Shown here one piece after another: positions 1 to 10,085 of a stretch of 64,000 bases of DNA. Made by a program: the position numbers and the translations under genes. The notes under the pieces were generated by a model that worked only from the letters and a program-made list of their open reading frames with translations, did not search any database and was not told the DNA's origin. The stretch comes from Nitrospira moscoviensis (GTDB taxonomy: Bacteria > Nitrospirota > Nitrospiria > Nitrospirales > Nitrospiraceae): assembly GCF_001273775.1 (NCBI RefSeq), contig NZ_CP011801.1, positions 1,178,001-1,242,000 of the forward strand. Reading direction: 5' to 3'. Every line of letters begins with the position of its first letter. Position 1 is the stretch's first letter.

Positions 1-309
1 CTCGCGCACGGATCTACAACTCTGGACGGATGGTGGGGGATACCTGAAGAACACGTCAAGATACTAGAAACTGATTCGGAAGGGGCCGGGATTTCCAGTT
101 GGGGTGCAGTATTGTTGCACAAGGCTTCTCATCGAGGCTATTGGATTAGCAGCGAGCATTTGTTGGAGCTTATCGACATAATTCCGTTAAGGCCTGATAG
201 GCAGGGAAAGTATCACTTAACCAGCGATCTGCTCGATAAACAATCTATGCTAGCGCCTCCATTTTTCAGTATTAAGAAATTTCTCGATCTCACAGGGATG
301 GGTGTATGA
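1..309 (+). CDS. C-terminal part of an unknown protein (cut by window edge)
   Basis: The frame is open from the first base to the stop at 307-309, giving the last 102 residues of a protein whose start lies outside the window. It is soluble-looking, rich in Trp, Leu and Ile, with no motif I recognise. It is not UreA, which might have been expected upstream of ureB. Base composition is lower in GC than the urease genes, like the 900-3044 stretch. Function unknown. Confidence 0.55.
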   Translation, partial: LAHGSTTLDGWWGIPEEHVKILETDSEGAGISSWGAVLLHKASHRGYWISSEHLLELIDIIPLRPDRQGKYHLTSDLLDKQSMLAPPFFSIKKFLDLTGMGV

Positions 310-351
310 AAAGTTCCGGCCGAAAGATAAAAACGACGTTCGGAGATAACT

Positions 352-846
352 ATGAAAACAAAGACTAAAGCGACGGGAGCAAAGTCTCGACACAAGATCT
401 CACCTAGAAAGAAGCCTGTTAGATCCCTCCATCCCGCTGCTGTTATTCCCGGCGAAGTGATCCTCGGCGACGGCGACATCGTGGCGTTCACCGGCCGGCA
501 GACTGTGGAGCTGACGGTGGCGAACACCGGTGACCGGCCGATTCAAGTCGGCTCGCACTGCCACTTCTTCGAAGCGAATCGCGCTTTGCGATTCGCTCGC
601 GAGAAGGCCTACGGCTTCCGGTTGCAAGTGCCGGCGGGGACGGCCGTGCGGTTCGAGCCGGGCGAGGAGAAACGCGTGAAGCTGGTAGCGATTGGTGGAA
701 ACCGCGTGGCGTATGGAATCAACGGCCTGGTCAATGGCCGACTGGATGATCTAGCGGTGAGGGAGCGAGCGCTGGGACGGGCAAGGGAACAAGGATTTAT
801 CACCTCCTCACCCCAGCCCTCTCCCCCTGCGAGGGGGAGAGGATGA
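352..846 (+). CDS. ureB: Urease subunit beta
   Basis: UreB is the small beta subunit of nickel urease (urea to ammonia and carbamate). The core from about residue 29 ([15 protein letters not shown], then [19 protein letters not shown] and [12 protein letters not shown]) is the conserved beta-subunit sequence. At 164 residues it is much longer than the usual ~105: there is a Lys/Arg-rich N-terminal extension of about 28 residues, and the last ~15 residues ([13 protein letters not shown]) are encoded by a palindromic intergenic repeat. A start nearer residue 29 is possible. UreC lies 2.3 kb downstream behind three unrelated genes, so the usual ureABC order is broken here. Confidence 0.9.
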   Translation: MKTKTKATGAKSRHKISPRKKPVRSLHPAAVIPGEVILGDGDIVAFTGRQTVELTVANTGDRPIQVGSHCHFFEANRALRFAREKAYGFRLQVPAGTAVRFEPGEEKRVKLVAIGGNRVAYGINGLVNGRLDDLAVRERALGRAREQGFITSSPQPSPPARGRG

Positions 847-857
847 AGGTGAGGGGG
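803..857. repeat. Palindromic intergenic repeat (CTCTCCCCC/GGGGGAGAG type)
   Basis: The arms CTCTCCCCC and GGGGGAGAG flank a short TGCGA loop, with outer pairing of CCTCACCCC and GGTGAGGGG. Related copies lie at 5563-5604 and 49722-49767. It overlaps the 3' end of ureB and supplies its last codons and stop. Confidence 0.75.
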
Positions 858-899
858 CGTATCATTGGCTCGTTAAACCTTTAGACGGAAGGTTCTGTC

Positions 900-1391
900 A
901 TGCGATTACACCCTTACTGCTCTGTGCTGCTTACCCTGTTACTGACCATCGTTCTTAATGACATTGCGCTGGCCCTGAATGCAAAAAAGGACCCTACCGT
1001 GGTGGATGTAAGCAATACTGTCGTGGGCGAGGTAGTGGGGATTTCGGCGATTCCATCCGCTCTTACGGATGTTGCCATAAGTGCCGCGGTCGCTTTGGAC
1101 ATTCCAGGGCAGTCCATGGTCGCTCATGTGTCCTCAGCACAATTTTTCGGTAATGCGCGTGTCATCTATGACCAGCCGAACTGTACTGGTCAAGCGTACT
1201 TCAACGCTGCTGGCCTTTTGGCAACGCCCCGTGTATTTCCTATCATTGGGATAGGCGCAGGTGGATTTGCTCTTTACATCCCTCGACCCAATACCATGCC
1301 TGTCACGATTACAGCACAGGGTTCCAGTTGGGATTTTACAGGCGTATGCAATGCCGGCAGCGCCACGAGTGTCGTGCGGCCGACTTATTAA
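900..1391 (+). CDS. Exported protein of unknown function
   Basis: 163 residues with an N-terminal signal peptide (hydrophobic segment about residues 8-25, ending in a small-residue cleavage region near IALALNA). The mature part is rich in Val, Ala, Ile and Gly and looks beta-rich; two Cys (in the QPNCTGQ and GVCNAG segments) might pair outside the cytoplasm. No family recognised. It is the first of three lower-GC genes lying between ureB and ureC, and is preceded by GACGGAAGG as a plausible ribosome site. Confidence 0.6.
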   Translation: MRLHPYCSVLLTLLLTIVLNDIALALNAKKDPTVVDVSNTVVGEVVGISAIPSALTDVAISAAVALDIPGQSMVAHVSSAQFFGNARVIYDQPNCTGQAYFNAAGLLATPRVFPIIGIGAGGFALYIPRPNTMPVTITAQGSSWDFTGVCNAGSATSVVRPTY

Positions 1392-1527
1392 TTGACCTAA
1401 GCCAGCGATTCGTGGTGTCATTCCGCTTTGTCAATCCATAGCTATGACATGTCGATGGGTTCAATGACTGAATCTTGAGCGGCGGAGTGCCGATTAACAT
1501 CTGGTCCACTAAGCTAAGGTAAGGCTG

Positions 1528-2460
1528 ATGGCTCTATTGCTAATATTAGTGTTGGGCGCCGTTTTACTATGCCCCCCAGTGACTGTCGCCGAAAGCGTCG
1601 GTGAGCAACGTGCAAAAGACCTGCTACAGAGGCAACTAGAGCCCAACAAGAAAAACCGAGCGAGAGAAGGGCAAAAACTCCAGCCAGCAACGGAACCATT
1701 GAAGCCGTTCGCGCCATTTTCTTGGGACGATGACATTCTTCTAGCTGTCCGGAAATTAAATGCACTGCCCGGAGTGGACCGTGTCACCATGGGAGATGGC
1801 TCCGGTACAGAGCTTGATGTACGGCATATTGAAACTAAAGAACACTTAGAGACGCTGCTTCAAAAATATGTCCGCGAAAGCGCCTATAGCCGTGGAGATA
1901 TAGATACTTTAATAAGTCTAAACATCACGGGCGAGTATTTAGACAAGATGGGTAGTCAGCGTCTCTATCACAAAGCTTTTATGTATCTCAGTGCTCGTCC
2001 CGTAATCATTTCTGGAACTCCATTTGAGCTTACAGTGGCTTTCGCTGGAAATCCTGGTTTGGCGGTAGCCCATCCTGACAAGGTGCTCACGGCGAATGTT
2101 GTGTCACGCACTAGCAAAACACCACTAGCTCTCGATTTTTCCGGTGTGATGATGAAAGTGGACCTTATCTCTGATTCCGTCATACTCAATGAGACGTTGC
2201 CCTCAATCGAAAGGCTCTTAGAAGACAAATACCGGAGATATGATCCCAATCATCACTACATCCATGAATGGCGGAATGGGGGAACTCTTCATACAAATGA
2301 GAACCAAAATCTGCTCACTGTCTATGGGCCGCACCCGTTTGGATTGGAATACAGCAGTGAAGCATTAGCGCGTTCACTAGCCCAAAGGTATCTCAACCAT
2401 GTCGCTAATTTGGAATCACAACAGTTTAAGGGCAAGAAGGACATGAAAGAAGGCTTATAG
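1528..2460 (+). CDS. Exported or membrane-anchored protein of unknown function
   Basis: 310 residues. The N-terminus has a hydrophobic stretch (about 2-20) ending PPVTVAES, consistent with a signal peptide. The rest is soluble with charged helical segments (about 25-60) and a YHKAFMYL/beta-rich middle. No domain recognised. The ribosome site AAGGTAAGG lies just upstream of ATG. Codon use and GC are lower than the urease genes on both sides, suggesting that the 900-3044 block was acquired together. Confidence 0.6.
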   Translation: MALLLILVLGAVLLCPPVTVAESVGEQRAKDLLQRQLEPNKKNRAREGQKLQPATEPLKPFAPFSWDDDILLAVRKLNALPGVDRVTMGDGSGTELDVRHIETKEHLETLLQKYVRESAYSRGDIDTLISLNITGEYLDKMGSQRLYHKAFMYLSARPVIISGTPFELTVAFAGNPGLAVAHPDKVLTANVVSRTSKTPLALDFSGVMMKVDLISDSVILNETLPSIERLLEDKYRRYDPNHHYIHEWRNGGTLHTNENQNLLTVYGPHPFGLEYSSEALARSLAQRYLNHVANLESQQFKGKKDMKEGL

Positions 2461-2618
2461 CGCTTATGACTTATGGCATTTACAACGTCAGTCGAGCTGG
2501 AGGCAGCATTAGTTCGTCGTTGCGGGCTTGAATTAGCGGAGAACGGCACAAGCAGCGGAGTTCTAGTTTTTCGGACTACAAGTCTATCCTCACGGGGCCG
2601 GAGCAAAGAAGAATAGAT

Positions 2619-3044
2619 ATGCGCCGAAGGATTTGTGGAGCGTTCACAGTTAGCCTAGGAATCTGCCTTTGCCTGACGTCGTGTGTATGGCCTAATGTTG
2701 TAGCGCCGGGGTCCAAATTATGCCCGGTTGGCAGGGAAGATGTCGTTGTAGTGCCGTTTTCTAGCTTTGGGGATAAGGGAGATCAAGGAGCAAGGCTCTA
2801 CTTTAAAGAATCTCGCTATGTCCGACATACGGACGAGGTCGTTTATATTGGCAAAGAAATTAACCCGTTCAGTAAGCAGGATTTCAAGCCAGGGACCGTG
2901 AAACTGGCAAACATCGGATACTTGCCTACGCCATCTCAGGCTTATGCCGACAGAGGCCTTATCGCAGGTTCCTATCTTGAGCCATGTTCACCGCAGTGGT
3001 TTGATGATAGCAAGATACCGTCGTACGTGAAGGAACGACGTTGA
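2619..3044 (+). CDS. Small lipoprotein, unknown function
   Basis: 141 residues. The signal peptide ends in a lipobox, LTSC (Cys22), so the protein should be lipid-anchored in the envelope. The mature part has two Cys (in KLCPVG and EPCSPQ) that could pair. No family recognised. Last of the three genes between ureB and ureC; the ureC start follows 82 bases after its stop. Confidence 0.6.
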   Translation: MRRRICGAFTVSLGICLCLTSCVWPNVVAPGSKLCPVGREDVVVVPFSSFGDKGDQGARLYFKESRYVRHTDEVVYIGKEINPFSKQDFKPGTVKLANIGYLPTPSQAYADRGLIAGSYLEPCSPQWFDDSKIPSYVKERR

Positions 3045-3126
3045 TTTTCCCTTTCTATCCTTGCTCTGGCCAAGAACACGTCGAGTCAGTCGTCCGCATA
3101 CGGCAGCTCTAGCGGAGGGGCAGGCA

Positions 3127-4854
3127 ATGAGAATTCCGCGCCGCCAGTACAACGATCTCTACGGCCCGACGGCCGGCGATCGCATCCGCCTGGCCGACAC
3201 CGAGTTGCTGATTGAGATTACGCGCGACCTCACCGTGCCCGGCGAGGAAGCCAAATTCGGCGGCGGCAAAGTCATCCGCGACGGCATGGGGCAATCGCCC
3301 GCGGCGACACGCGCCAAGGGCGCGCTCGATCTGGTCATCACCAACGCCATCATCATCGACTGGTGGGGCATCGTGAAGGCCGACATCGGCATTCGCGACG
3401 GCCGCATCGCCGGCATTGGGAAGGCCGGCAACTCCGATCTGATGGACGGCGTCACGAAGGGAATGGAGATCGGCCCAGGAACGGAAGTGCTGTCGGCGGA
3501 AGGCAAGATCATCACGGCGGGCGGGATCGACACGCATATCCATTTCATCTGCCCGCAGATCATCACCGAAGCGCTGGCGAACGGACTGACCACCTTGATC
3601 GGCGGCGGCACGGGGCCGGCAACCGGCACGAACGCCACGACCTGCACGCCCGGTCCCTGGAACATCCACCGGATGCTCGAAGCAGCGGACGGGCTTCCGA
3701 TCAATCTGGGCTTTCTCGGCAAAGGCAATGCCTCATTACCCGACGGATTGCGTGAACAGGTGGAAGCCGGCGCCATCGGGCTCAAGCTGCATGAAGATTG
3801 GGGGACGACGCCGGCGGCGATTTCCACCTGTCTCGACGTGGCGGAAGAATACGATGTGCAGGTCGCGATTCACACCGATACGTTGAATGAGGCCGGGTTC
3901 GTCGAAGACACGATCAAGGCCTTCAAGGGCCGCACCATCCACTCGTTCCATACGGAAGGGGCGGGGGGCGGCCATGCGCCGGACATCATCAAGGTCTGCG
4001 GCGAAGCCAACGTGCTGCCCTCCTCGACGAATCCGACCATGCCCTTCACTGTCAATACGATGGACGAGCATCTCGACATGCTGATGGTCTGCCATCATTT
4101 GAATCCGCGTGTGCCGGAAGACATTGCGTTCGCCGAGTCGCGAATCAGACGCGAGACCATCGCAGCGGAGGATATTCTGCATGACATGGGCGCCATCAGC
4201 ATCATGTCATCCGACTCGCAAGCCATGGGCCGTGTCGGCGAAGTGATCATCCGCACCTGGCAGACGGCTCATAAGATGAAAGTGCAGCGGGGGCATTTGT
4301 CGCAAACGGCGGCCGAGAAGCTGTCGGCGGCGAACGACAACTTCCGCGTGCGCCGGTACGTCGCCAAGTACACGATCAATCCGGCCATCGCGCACGGCAT
4401 CGCTCATGAGGTGGGTTCGGTGGAAGTCGGCAAATTGGCGGACCTCGTCCTCTGGAAGCCGGCCTTCTTCGGCGTGAAGCCCGAGATCGTTTTGAAGGGC
4501 GGCTTTCCGATGTCCGCCGCGATGGGCGACCCCAACGCCTCCATCCCGACCCCGCAGCCCGTCTTGACGAGGCCGATGTTCGGCAGCTTCGGCCGCGCGC
4601 CGTTTACGACGAGCCTGACGTTCGTGTCGAAAGCGGCGCTGGAGCGAAATGTTCCGGCCACGTTGCGGCTGCAAAAGACCGTGTCGGCGATTAAGAAATG
4701 CCGCGGCATCGGCAAACGGGATTTAAAGCTGAACGACGCGCTCCCGCGCATCGACGTCGATCCGGAAACCTATGTCGTGAAGGCGGATGGGCAAGTGTTG
4801 AAATGCGAGCCGATGGCGGTTCTTCCGATGGCCCAACGCTACTTTTTATTTTGA
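3127..4854 (+). CDS. ureC: Urease subunit alpha (catalytic)
   Basis: UreC holds the dinuclear nickel active site hydrolysing urea. Visible landmarks: [10 protein letters not shown] (His137 and His139, nickel ligands), GLKLHEDWG with Lys220 as the carbamylated bridging lysine, [12 protein letters not shown] and [14 protein letters not shown] with further His ligands, and the flap-region CHHL. The start at 3127 ([14 protein letters not shown]) is chosen over an in-frame upstream ATG at 3061 because GGAGGGG lies 8-10 bases upstream and family proteins begin here. 575 residues is normal length. ureF starts 10 bases after the stop. Confidence 0.97.
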   Translation: MRIPRRQYNDLYGPTAGDRIRLADTELLIEITRDLTVPGEEAKFGGGKVIRDGMGQSPAATRAKGALDLVITNAIIIDWWGIVKADIGIRDGRIAGIGKAGNSDLMDGVTKGMEIGPGTEVLSAEGKIITAGGIDTHIHFICPQIITEALANGLTTLIGGGTGPATGTNATTCTPGPWNIHRMLEAADGLPINLGFLGKGNASLPDGLREQVEAGAIGLKLHEDWGTTPAAISTCLDVAEEYDVQVAIHTDTLNEAGFVEDTIKAFKGRTIHSFHTEGAGGGHAPDIIKVCGEANVLPSSTNPTMPFTVNTMDEHLDMLMVCHHLNPRVPEDIAFAESRIRRETIAAEDILHDMGAISIMSSDSQAMGRVGEVIIRTWQTAHKMKVQRGHLSQTAAEKLSAANDNFRVRRYVAKYTINPAIAHGIAHEVGSVEVGKLADLVLWKPAFFGVKPEIVLKGGFPMSAAMGDPNASIPTPQPVLTRPMFGSFGRAPFTTSLTFVSKAALERNVPATLRLQKTVSAIKKCRGIGKRDLKLNDALPRIDVDPETYVVKADGQVLKCEPMAVLPMAQRYFLF

Positions 4855-4863
4855 CGGCTGCCT

Positions 4864-5550
4864 ATGAACGCGCTGTCCCTGCTCCGCGGCCTTCGCTTTG
4901 TCGACAGCTTTTTCCCATCCGGCGGGTATGCCTTCTCGTCAGGGTTGGAAGCGGCGGTGTACGGCGGGCTGGTCAAGAATGCTGAAGACCTGTCTCGTTT
5001 CGTGTTCGAGTCGTTGACGACAGGAATAGGAGAACGTGAAGCAGTCGCTGCTGGGGTCGCGCACGACGCGTTCGTGTCCGGCCGTCTTGAAACGGCCTTG
5101 AAAGCTGATCGAGAACTGGATGCGATGAAGCTGAGCTGTGAGGGACGAACCGCCAGCCGGCAAATGGGGCGGCAAGTGATACGCGTTGCCGCTGGGCAGA
5201 GCGAGCCGCCTCCTCTCTTGGCGGATTACCAGGCACTGGTCGAGTCTGAAAAGACGCCCGGACACATGGCTGTCGCCCTTGGGCTAGCGTTGGCGTCTGC
5301 CGGATGGTCCAAAGAAGACTCCATTGCCGCATTTCTCTATCAGGCAGCGACAGGATATGTCGCGGCCGCGATGAAGTTGCTTCCGATCGGCCAGCGGGAA
5401 GGGCAGGGGTTGATCGAAAGCTGGCTTCCGGCAATCGGGCGCGTCAGCAAGCAGGCGGCGCCGCAGCGAGTGTTCCGCTCCTGGTCGCCGGTGCAAGATA
5501 TCTACGCCATGCGACACAGCCGGCTGGAGTCGCGGTTGTTTCGGTCTTAG
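4864..5550 (+). CDS. ureF: Urease accessory protein UreF
   Basis: 228 residues, all-helical UreF family: DSFFPSGGYAFSSGLEAAV near the N-terminus and the conserved C-terminal region ending in DIYAMRHSRLESRLFRS. UreF works with UreD and UreG to deliver nickel and carbon dioxide to apo-urease, acting as a check on UreG GTP hydrolysis. It directly follows ureC and is followed by a palindromic repeat, then ureG. Confidence 0.95.
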   Translation: MNALSLLRGLRFVDSFFPSGGYAFSSGLEAAVYGGLVKNAEDLSRFVFESLTTGIGEREAVAAGVAHDAFVSGRLETALKADRELDAMKLSCEGRTASRQMGRQVIRVAAGQSEPPPLLADYQALVESEKTPGHMAVALGLALASAGWSKEDSIAAFLYQAATGYVAAAMKLLPIGQREGQGLIESWLPAIGRVSKQAAPQRVFRSWSPVQDIYAMRHSRLESRLFRS

Positions 5551-5562
5551 GAGCCGCTCTCC

Positions 5563-5604
5563 CTAACCTCTCCCCCACCGTGGGGAGAGGCGAAGGTGAG
5601 GAGG
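5563..5604. repeat. Palindromic intergenic repeat between ureF and ureG
   Basis: CCTCTCCCC and GGGGAGAGG arms around ACCGT, with outer CCTAACC and GGTGAGG. Same family as 803-857 and 49722-49767. It fills most of the ureF-ureG gap and ends directly before the ureG ribosome site (GAGGAGG). Confidence 0.7.
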
Positions 5605-5611
5605 AATTTTC

Positions 5612-6266
<655 letters not shown>

Positions 6267-6283
<17 letters not shown>

Positions 6284-7148
6284 CAACATGTCGAATGCGG
6301 CGTCGCAAGCCGTGCGGCTCGATGCCGTCGGCCGCTGCGGCGCGGCGGAGTACCGATTCGAACGGAAGGGACCGCGCACCATCCTGGCTCGATCATCCTG
6401 CTCCAGCCCGTGGCATTACTTCCCTCCGTCCCATTTGGACGACAGCGGCTGCGCCTATACGTGGTTGGTCAACCCGTCCGGCGGTTTGGTCGGCGGGGAC
6501 CATGTCACCGTTGCGGCAGAGCTGCGCGACGACACGCATGTCGTGATGACCAGCCCGTCGGCCAACCGGGTCTATAGAAGCGTCTCAGAGCCGGCTGTAC
6601 AGGACATCCGTCTCTCGGTGGGGCCGGGCGCGCGACTGGAATGGCTGCCGGAACTGACGATTCCCTTCGCCGGATCGCGCTTTCAGCAGTCGATCCACGT
6701 CGGCCTGGCTCCCGGTGCGACGCTCGTGTTGTGGGACGCGATGGCCTCCGGCCGCATTGCGCGGGGCGAACGCTGGGTCTTTGCCGAGTATGCCAATGAG
6801 ATTCAGATCCACTGCGATTCCGGGGGCGCCGTCGTCGAACGATTCCAATTGACGCCGGAGACAGTCGGCACCGTTGCGGTTCAATGGGACTACGTGGCCT
6901 CGCTCTTCGTGGTGGGCGGCGGGATTTCCGCGGATGGCGCTAAGCGGCTTCATGAGCGCCTGGGTGAAGTCTGTGATCGGCAACCCGGAGCGTTGCTCGG
7001 CGGAGTATCCGAGCCGGCCGCTCCCGGTCTCGCGGTCAAGGTGGTCGCCAACTCGGCTCACGCGCTGGCGCGGTTTCAAGAAGCGGCGTGGACGGCGGTG
7101 AGGCACTGCCTGTGGGATCTGCCCGCGCCTGCGCTGCGCCGGTATTGA
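6267..7148 (+). CDS. ureD: Urease accessory protein UreD (UreH)
   Basis: UreD is the scaffold that binds apo-urease and passes nickel from UreG. Typical sequence: [43 protein letters not shown] and [15 protein letters not shown]. 293 residues from 6267; an internal ATG at 6288 is an equally possible start, since neither has a clear ribosome site. It overlaps the end of ureG by 17 bases, suggesting coupled translation, and closes the urease block. Confidence 0.93.
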
Positions 7149-7149
7149 A

Positions 7150-7941
7150 CTAGCGCGCAGGTTGAGTCTGCATCCGCTTCTTGAGCGCTTCCAACTCCGC
7201 CTTCAACGCGTCCAGCTCTTTGGCCTGTTGGTCCACCACTTCTTTCATCGATCGCTGGTCGCCGCTCGAAAGAGCCGGTGTCGAGGGCGGGGTAGCGGGG
7301 GAAGAAATTGTCCGCAGCGCCGCATAATTGATCGCGAGCCGCGGCTGTTCCGGCTCGATTTCAGCCCACCGCTGTCCGTTCGACGACGCTTCCTGGGCCT
7401 GTTCCGGTTTGAACGATAAGACGTAGATCGACAGAGGTTCGTCTTTTGTCTGAGGAGAGGCGTGCAGGTGGCTCAAGGCCAGCCGAATGGTCCCGCCGTC
7501 CACGTACAATGTGCCGGCGGTGCGATCCGAGTCGGGCCCGACCTGGAATCGCACGCGTTGATCCGGCTCGGCGCGCTCCAGCGCGGCGGCAATAGCCGGT
7601 GCCAGAAAGGCGGTCTCTTTGGCGGAAAACAGCGGGGCGGGCTTGATGCCCCGGCTCGCGCCATCGCCGTCCGCCGGCGCAATGCCGACGTGAATACCCA
7701 GCACGACCCGTTCAACGACGTCGGACGAGATGGACACCGGATGGCCGGCCCGAAACGACTTCAGTGGCCCGCTGTATCGGACGGTCGTTCCGCGAGACGC
7801 GAGCCGTTCCAGCACGACGGCTCCTTCCGGTCCGCTCTTCACCGGGATGACGTCCGGTGCCAGCAGGCCGCAGCCCGCCAAAGTACAGACGGTGGCCATA
7901 AGCAGAGAGCGGAGGAGCTGTATCGTACGAATGTTGCCCAC
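7150..7941 (-). CDS. Lipoprotein with C-terminal coiled coil, unknown function
   Basis: About 263 residues. The start is taken as GTG at 7941, which has GGAG about 7 bases upstream; an in-frame ATG at 7971 is possible. A signal peptide ends in lipobox LAGC. The C-terminus (about the last 35 residues, KEVVDQQAKELDALKAELEA) is a predicted coiled coil. The middle is beta-rich without a recognised domain. It converges on ureD with a one-base gap and is likely anchored in the outer membrane. Confidence 0.7.
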   Translation of the reverse strand: MGNIRTIQLLRSLLMATVCTLAGCGLLAPDVIPVKSGPEGAVVLERLASRGTTVRYSGPLKSFRAGHPVSISSDVVERVVLGIHVGIAPADGDGASRGIKPAPLFSAKETAFLAPAIAAALERAEPDQRVRFQVGPDSDRTAGTLYVDGGTIRLALSHLHASPQTKDEPLSIYVLSFKPEQAQEASSNGQRWAEIEPEQPRLAINYAALRTISSPATPPSTPALSSGDQRSMKEVVDQQAKELDALKAELEALKKRMQTQPAR

Positions 7942-8025
7942 GCGGTTCTCCGAAGGGAGCCAGTGTAGCATAAGCGCGTCCGGGAATCCGCGCTGGTCCC
8001 CTCCGAAAGGCGGGATGCCGAACCA

Positions 8026-8055
8026 TTGACAGGAGCGAAGGGCGATTGCTATAAA
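8026..8055 (+). promoter_or_regulatory. Sigma70-type promoter for nadE leader
   Basis: TTGACA at 8026-8031 and TATAAA at 8050-8055 with an 18-base spacer: a near-consensus promoter reading toward nadE. The predicted transcription start near 8062 lies about 9 bases before the first leader hairpin. Confidence 0.8.
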
Positions 8056-8070
8056 GGCCTACCTTTTTCC

Positions 8071-8169
8071 GGGGACAATGGAGTCTCCCGGTGGCGGTAT
8101 AAGCGAAGCAGGACAATGACGTCCTCGGGCCTCTTCTTCATGAGAAGAGACCGGAGGGCGTTTTTTTTT
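8071..8169 (+). promoter_or_regulatory. Dual-hairpin attenuator (ANTAR-type) in nadE leader
   Basis: Hairpin 1: GGGGAC (8071-8076) pairs with GTCTCC (8083-8088) around loop AATGGA. Hairpin 2: AGGAC (8110-8114) pairs with GTCCT (8121-8125) around loop AATGAC. Both six-base loops have A first and G fourth, the signature known for RNA bound by ANTAR antiterminators. The 3' arm of hairpin 2 is also in the 5' arm of a terminator stem that spans 8120-8160 and is followed by nine T (8161-8169), so the two folds exclude each other. The hairpins are 21 bases apart. Confidence 0.75.
8120..8169 (+). terminator. Intrinsic terminator inside the nadE leader
   Basis: About 19 paired positions with two mismatches and wobbles (CGTCCTC at the base pairing with GAGGGCG, then CTCTTCTT with GAGAAGAG) followed by nine T. 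Placed 110 bases before the nadE start, so it should stop transcripts unless hairpin 2 at 8110-8125 is stabilised. Confidence 0.85.
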
Positions 8170-8191
8170 GATTGGAATGTACCGGGGAGCG

Positions 8192-8270
8192 GCCAGCCGT
8201 CAGCCTTCAGCCATCAGCGTAAGACGGACTTTTTCCGTTTAGGCTGATCGCTGACTGCTGAAAGCTGAAT
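8192..8270. repeat. Imperfect palindromic spacer (CAGC/GCTG type)
   Basis: Repeated CAGC..CAGC..CAGC on the left mirrors GCTGATCGCTGACTGCTGAAAGCTG on the right in pieces, around an ACGGA/TCCGT centre. Similar CAGCCATCAGC/GCTGATAGC-like bits recur at 19722-19752, 24721-24757 and 50013-50034, so this is a dispersed intergenic repeat type. Confidence 0.6.
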
Positions 8271-8278
8271 GTATCTTT

Positions 8279-10051
8279 ATGCGGACGCTTCGAATCGCCA
8301 TGGCCCAAATCAACCCGACGGTCGGCGACATCGCCGGGAACACCCGTCTGATCAAGGCCTGGTTGAAGGAAGCGCGGAAGGCCAAGGCTGATGTCGTGGC
8401 GTTTCCCGAATTGGCGGTCACCGGCTATCCGCCCGAGGATTTGCTGCTGAAGCCGCGCTTTGTGGCCGACAATCGTCGCGCGTTGGATGACATTGCGAAA
8501 GACTGCAAGGGCCTCATCGCGGTGGTCGGCTATGTCGGACAGGGCGAGGCGGATACCGCGAAGCCGCGACAGGCGACGGTGATTGCGGCCGGGCACCATG
8601 CCCTCTCCAATGCCGCGGCCGTGATGACAGAACGGCGCATCGTCACGACCTATAGCAAATGGCTTCTCCCGAACTACGGCGTCTTCGACGAGCGCCGGTA
8701 CTTCGATCCGGGCCGCCGGCTTCCCTTGTTCACACTTCGAGGCGTGACAATCGCCGTCAACATCTGTGAGGACATCTGGGTCCCCGACGGCCCGACGCGC
8801 TGGCAGGCCGCGGCCGGCGCCGATGTGATCGTCAATATCAACGCCTCTCCGTTTCACATCGGCAAGAGCCGGGCACGGGAGCACATGCTCGCCACGCGCG
8901 CGCGCGAAAACGGCGTGATCGTCAGCTACACCAATACGGTGGGCGGGCAGGACGAGTTGGTGTTCGACGGGAACAGCGTCATCGTGGATCAAAACGGCGA
9001 GATCGTCGCGCGCGGAAAAGCCTTTGCGGAGGATCTGATCGTCGCCGATCTGAACATCGAAGCCGTCGCGCGCCATCGCCTCGCCCAGGGGCGCAAGAAG
9101 CGGCTCACGGCCTCGATGGCCGGGGCGGTGGAGCGGATTACCGTCAAGGTTCCCGCGGGGTCGGCGAAGCGGCCGCGCCTCGTGCCGCCGCTGGAAGCCC
9201 CCCTCGGCGAACTGGACGAAGTTTATCGCGCCCTGGTGGTGGGCGTGCAGGACTACGTCCGGAAGAATCACTTCAAGAACGTGGTGATCGGGCTGAGCGG
9301 CGGCGTCGATTCGGCGCTCACCGCGGTGATCGCCGTCGATGCGCTGGGTCCGCAGAACGTGCTGGGCATTTTCATGCCGTCCCCCTATACGTCGCGGGAA
9401 AGCGGAGAAGACGTGGCGGAGCTCGCGCGCCGGCTCGGGATCGAGTACCGGACGATCCCGATCACGCCGACCTTCCAGTCGTACCGGGATGCCCTGGCGC
9501 CGGCGTTTCAGGGAAAGCCGGTCGATACGACCGAGGAGAATCTTCAGGCACGGATTCGCGGCAACGTCCTGATGGCCTTCTCGAACAAGTTCGGCCATCT
9601 GGTCCTCACCACCGGCAACAAGAGCGAAATGAGCGTGGGCTACGCGACCTTGTACGGCGACATGGCGGGCGGTTTCGCGGTCATCAAAGACGTGCCGAAG
9701 ACGATGGTCTACGCCTTGTCGCGGCTGCGCAACGCGAGAGGGCCGGCGCCGGTGATTCCGAAGCGCGTGCTCGATCGCGCGCCGACCGCCGAGTTGCGGC
9801 CGGACCAGAAGGACGAAGACAGTCTGCCGCCGTACAGCGTGTTGGATCCGATTCTCAAAGCCTATGTGGAAGAGGACCGGTCTATCGAAGAGATCGTGGA
9901 GATGGGCTACGACCGCGCCGTCGTCGCCAAAGTGATGGCGATGGTCGATCGCAGCGAGTACAAGCGGCGGCAAGCGCCGATCGGCATCAAGATCACCTTG
10001 CGGGCGTTCGGCAAGGATCGGCGGATGCCGATTACGAACGGCTACCGCTAG
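8279..10051 (+). CDS. nadE: Glutamine-dependent NAD+ synthetase
   Basis: 590 residues. N-terminal nitrilase-like glutaminase (about 1-270) with catalytic Glu in FPELAVTGYPPEDLL, Lys in YSKWLLPNYGVFDERRYF and Cys in NICEDIW; C-terminal synthetase (about 310-590) with ATP-pyrophosphatase loop GLSGGVDSALT and TTGNKSEMSVGYATLYGDMAGGFA. It makes NAD+ from deamido-NAD+, ATP and glutamine, the final step of NAD synthesis in the cytoplasm. Preceded by a promoter and an attenuator like those of nrtA and amt2, which would link NAD synthesis to nitrogen regulation. Confidence 0.97.
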   Translation: MRTLRIAMAQINPTVGDIAGNTRLIKAWLKEARKAKADVVAFPELAVTGYPPEDLLLKPRFVADNRRALDDIAKDCKGLIAVVGYVGQGEADTAKPRQATVIAAGHHALSNAAAVMTERRIVTTYSKWLLPNYGVFDERRYFDPGRRLPLFTLRGVTIAVNICEDIWVPDGPTRWQAAAGADVIVNINASPFHIGKSRAREHMLATRARENGVIVSYTNTVGGQDELVFDGNSVIVDQNGEIVARGKAFAEDLIVADLNIEAVARHRLAQGRKKRLTASMAGAVERITVKVPAGSAKRPRLVPPLEAPLGELDEVYRALVVGVQDYVRKNHFKNVVIGLSGGVDSALTAVIAVDALGPQNVLGIFMPSPYTSRESGEDVAELARRLGIEYRTIPITPTFQSYRDALAPAFQGKPVDTTEENLQARIRGNVLMAFSNKFGHLVLTTGNKSEMSVGYATLYGDMAGGFAVIKDVPKTMVYALSRLRNARGPAPVIPKRVLDRAPTAELRPDQKDEDSLPPYSVLDPILKAYVEEDRSIEEIVEMGYDRAVVAKVMAMVDRSEYKRRQAPIGIKITLRAFGKDRRMPITNGYR

Positions 10052-10085
10052 GCAGGTTGTTGAAACGTGCTGCGGCCTTGCAGAG

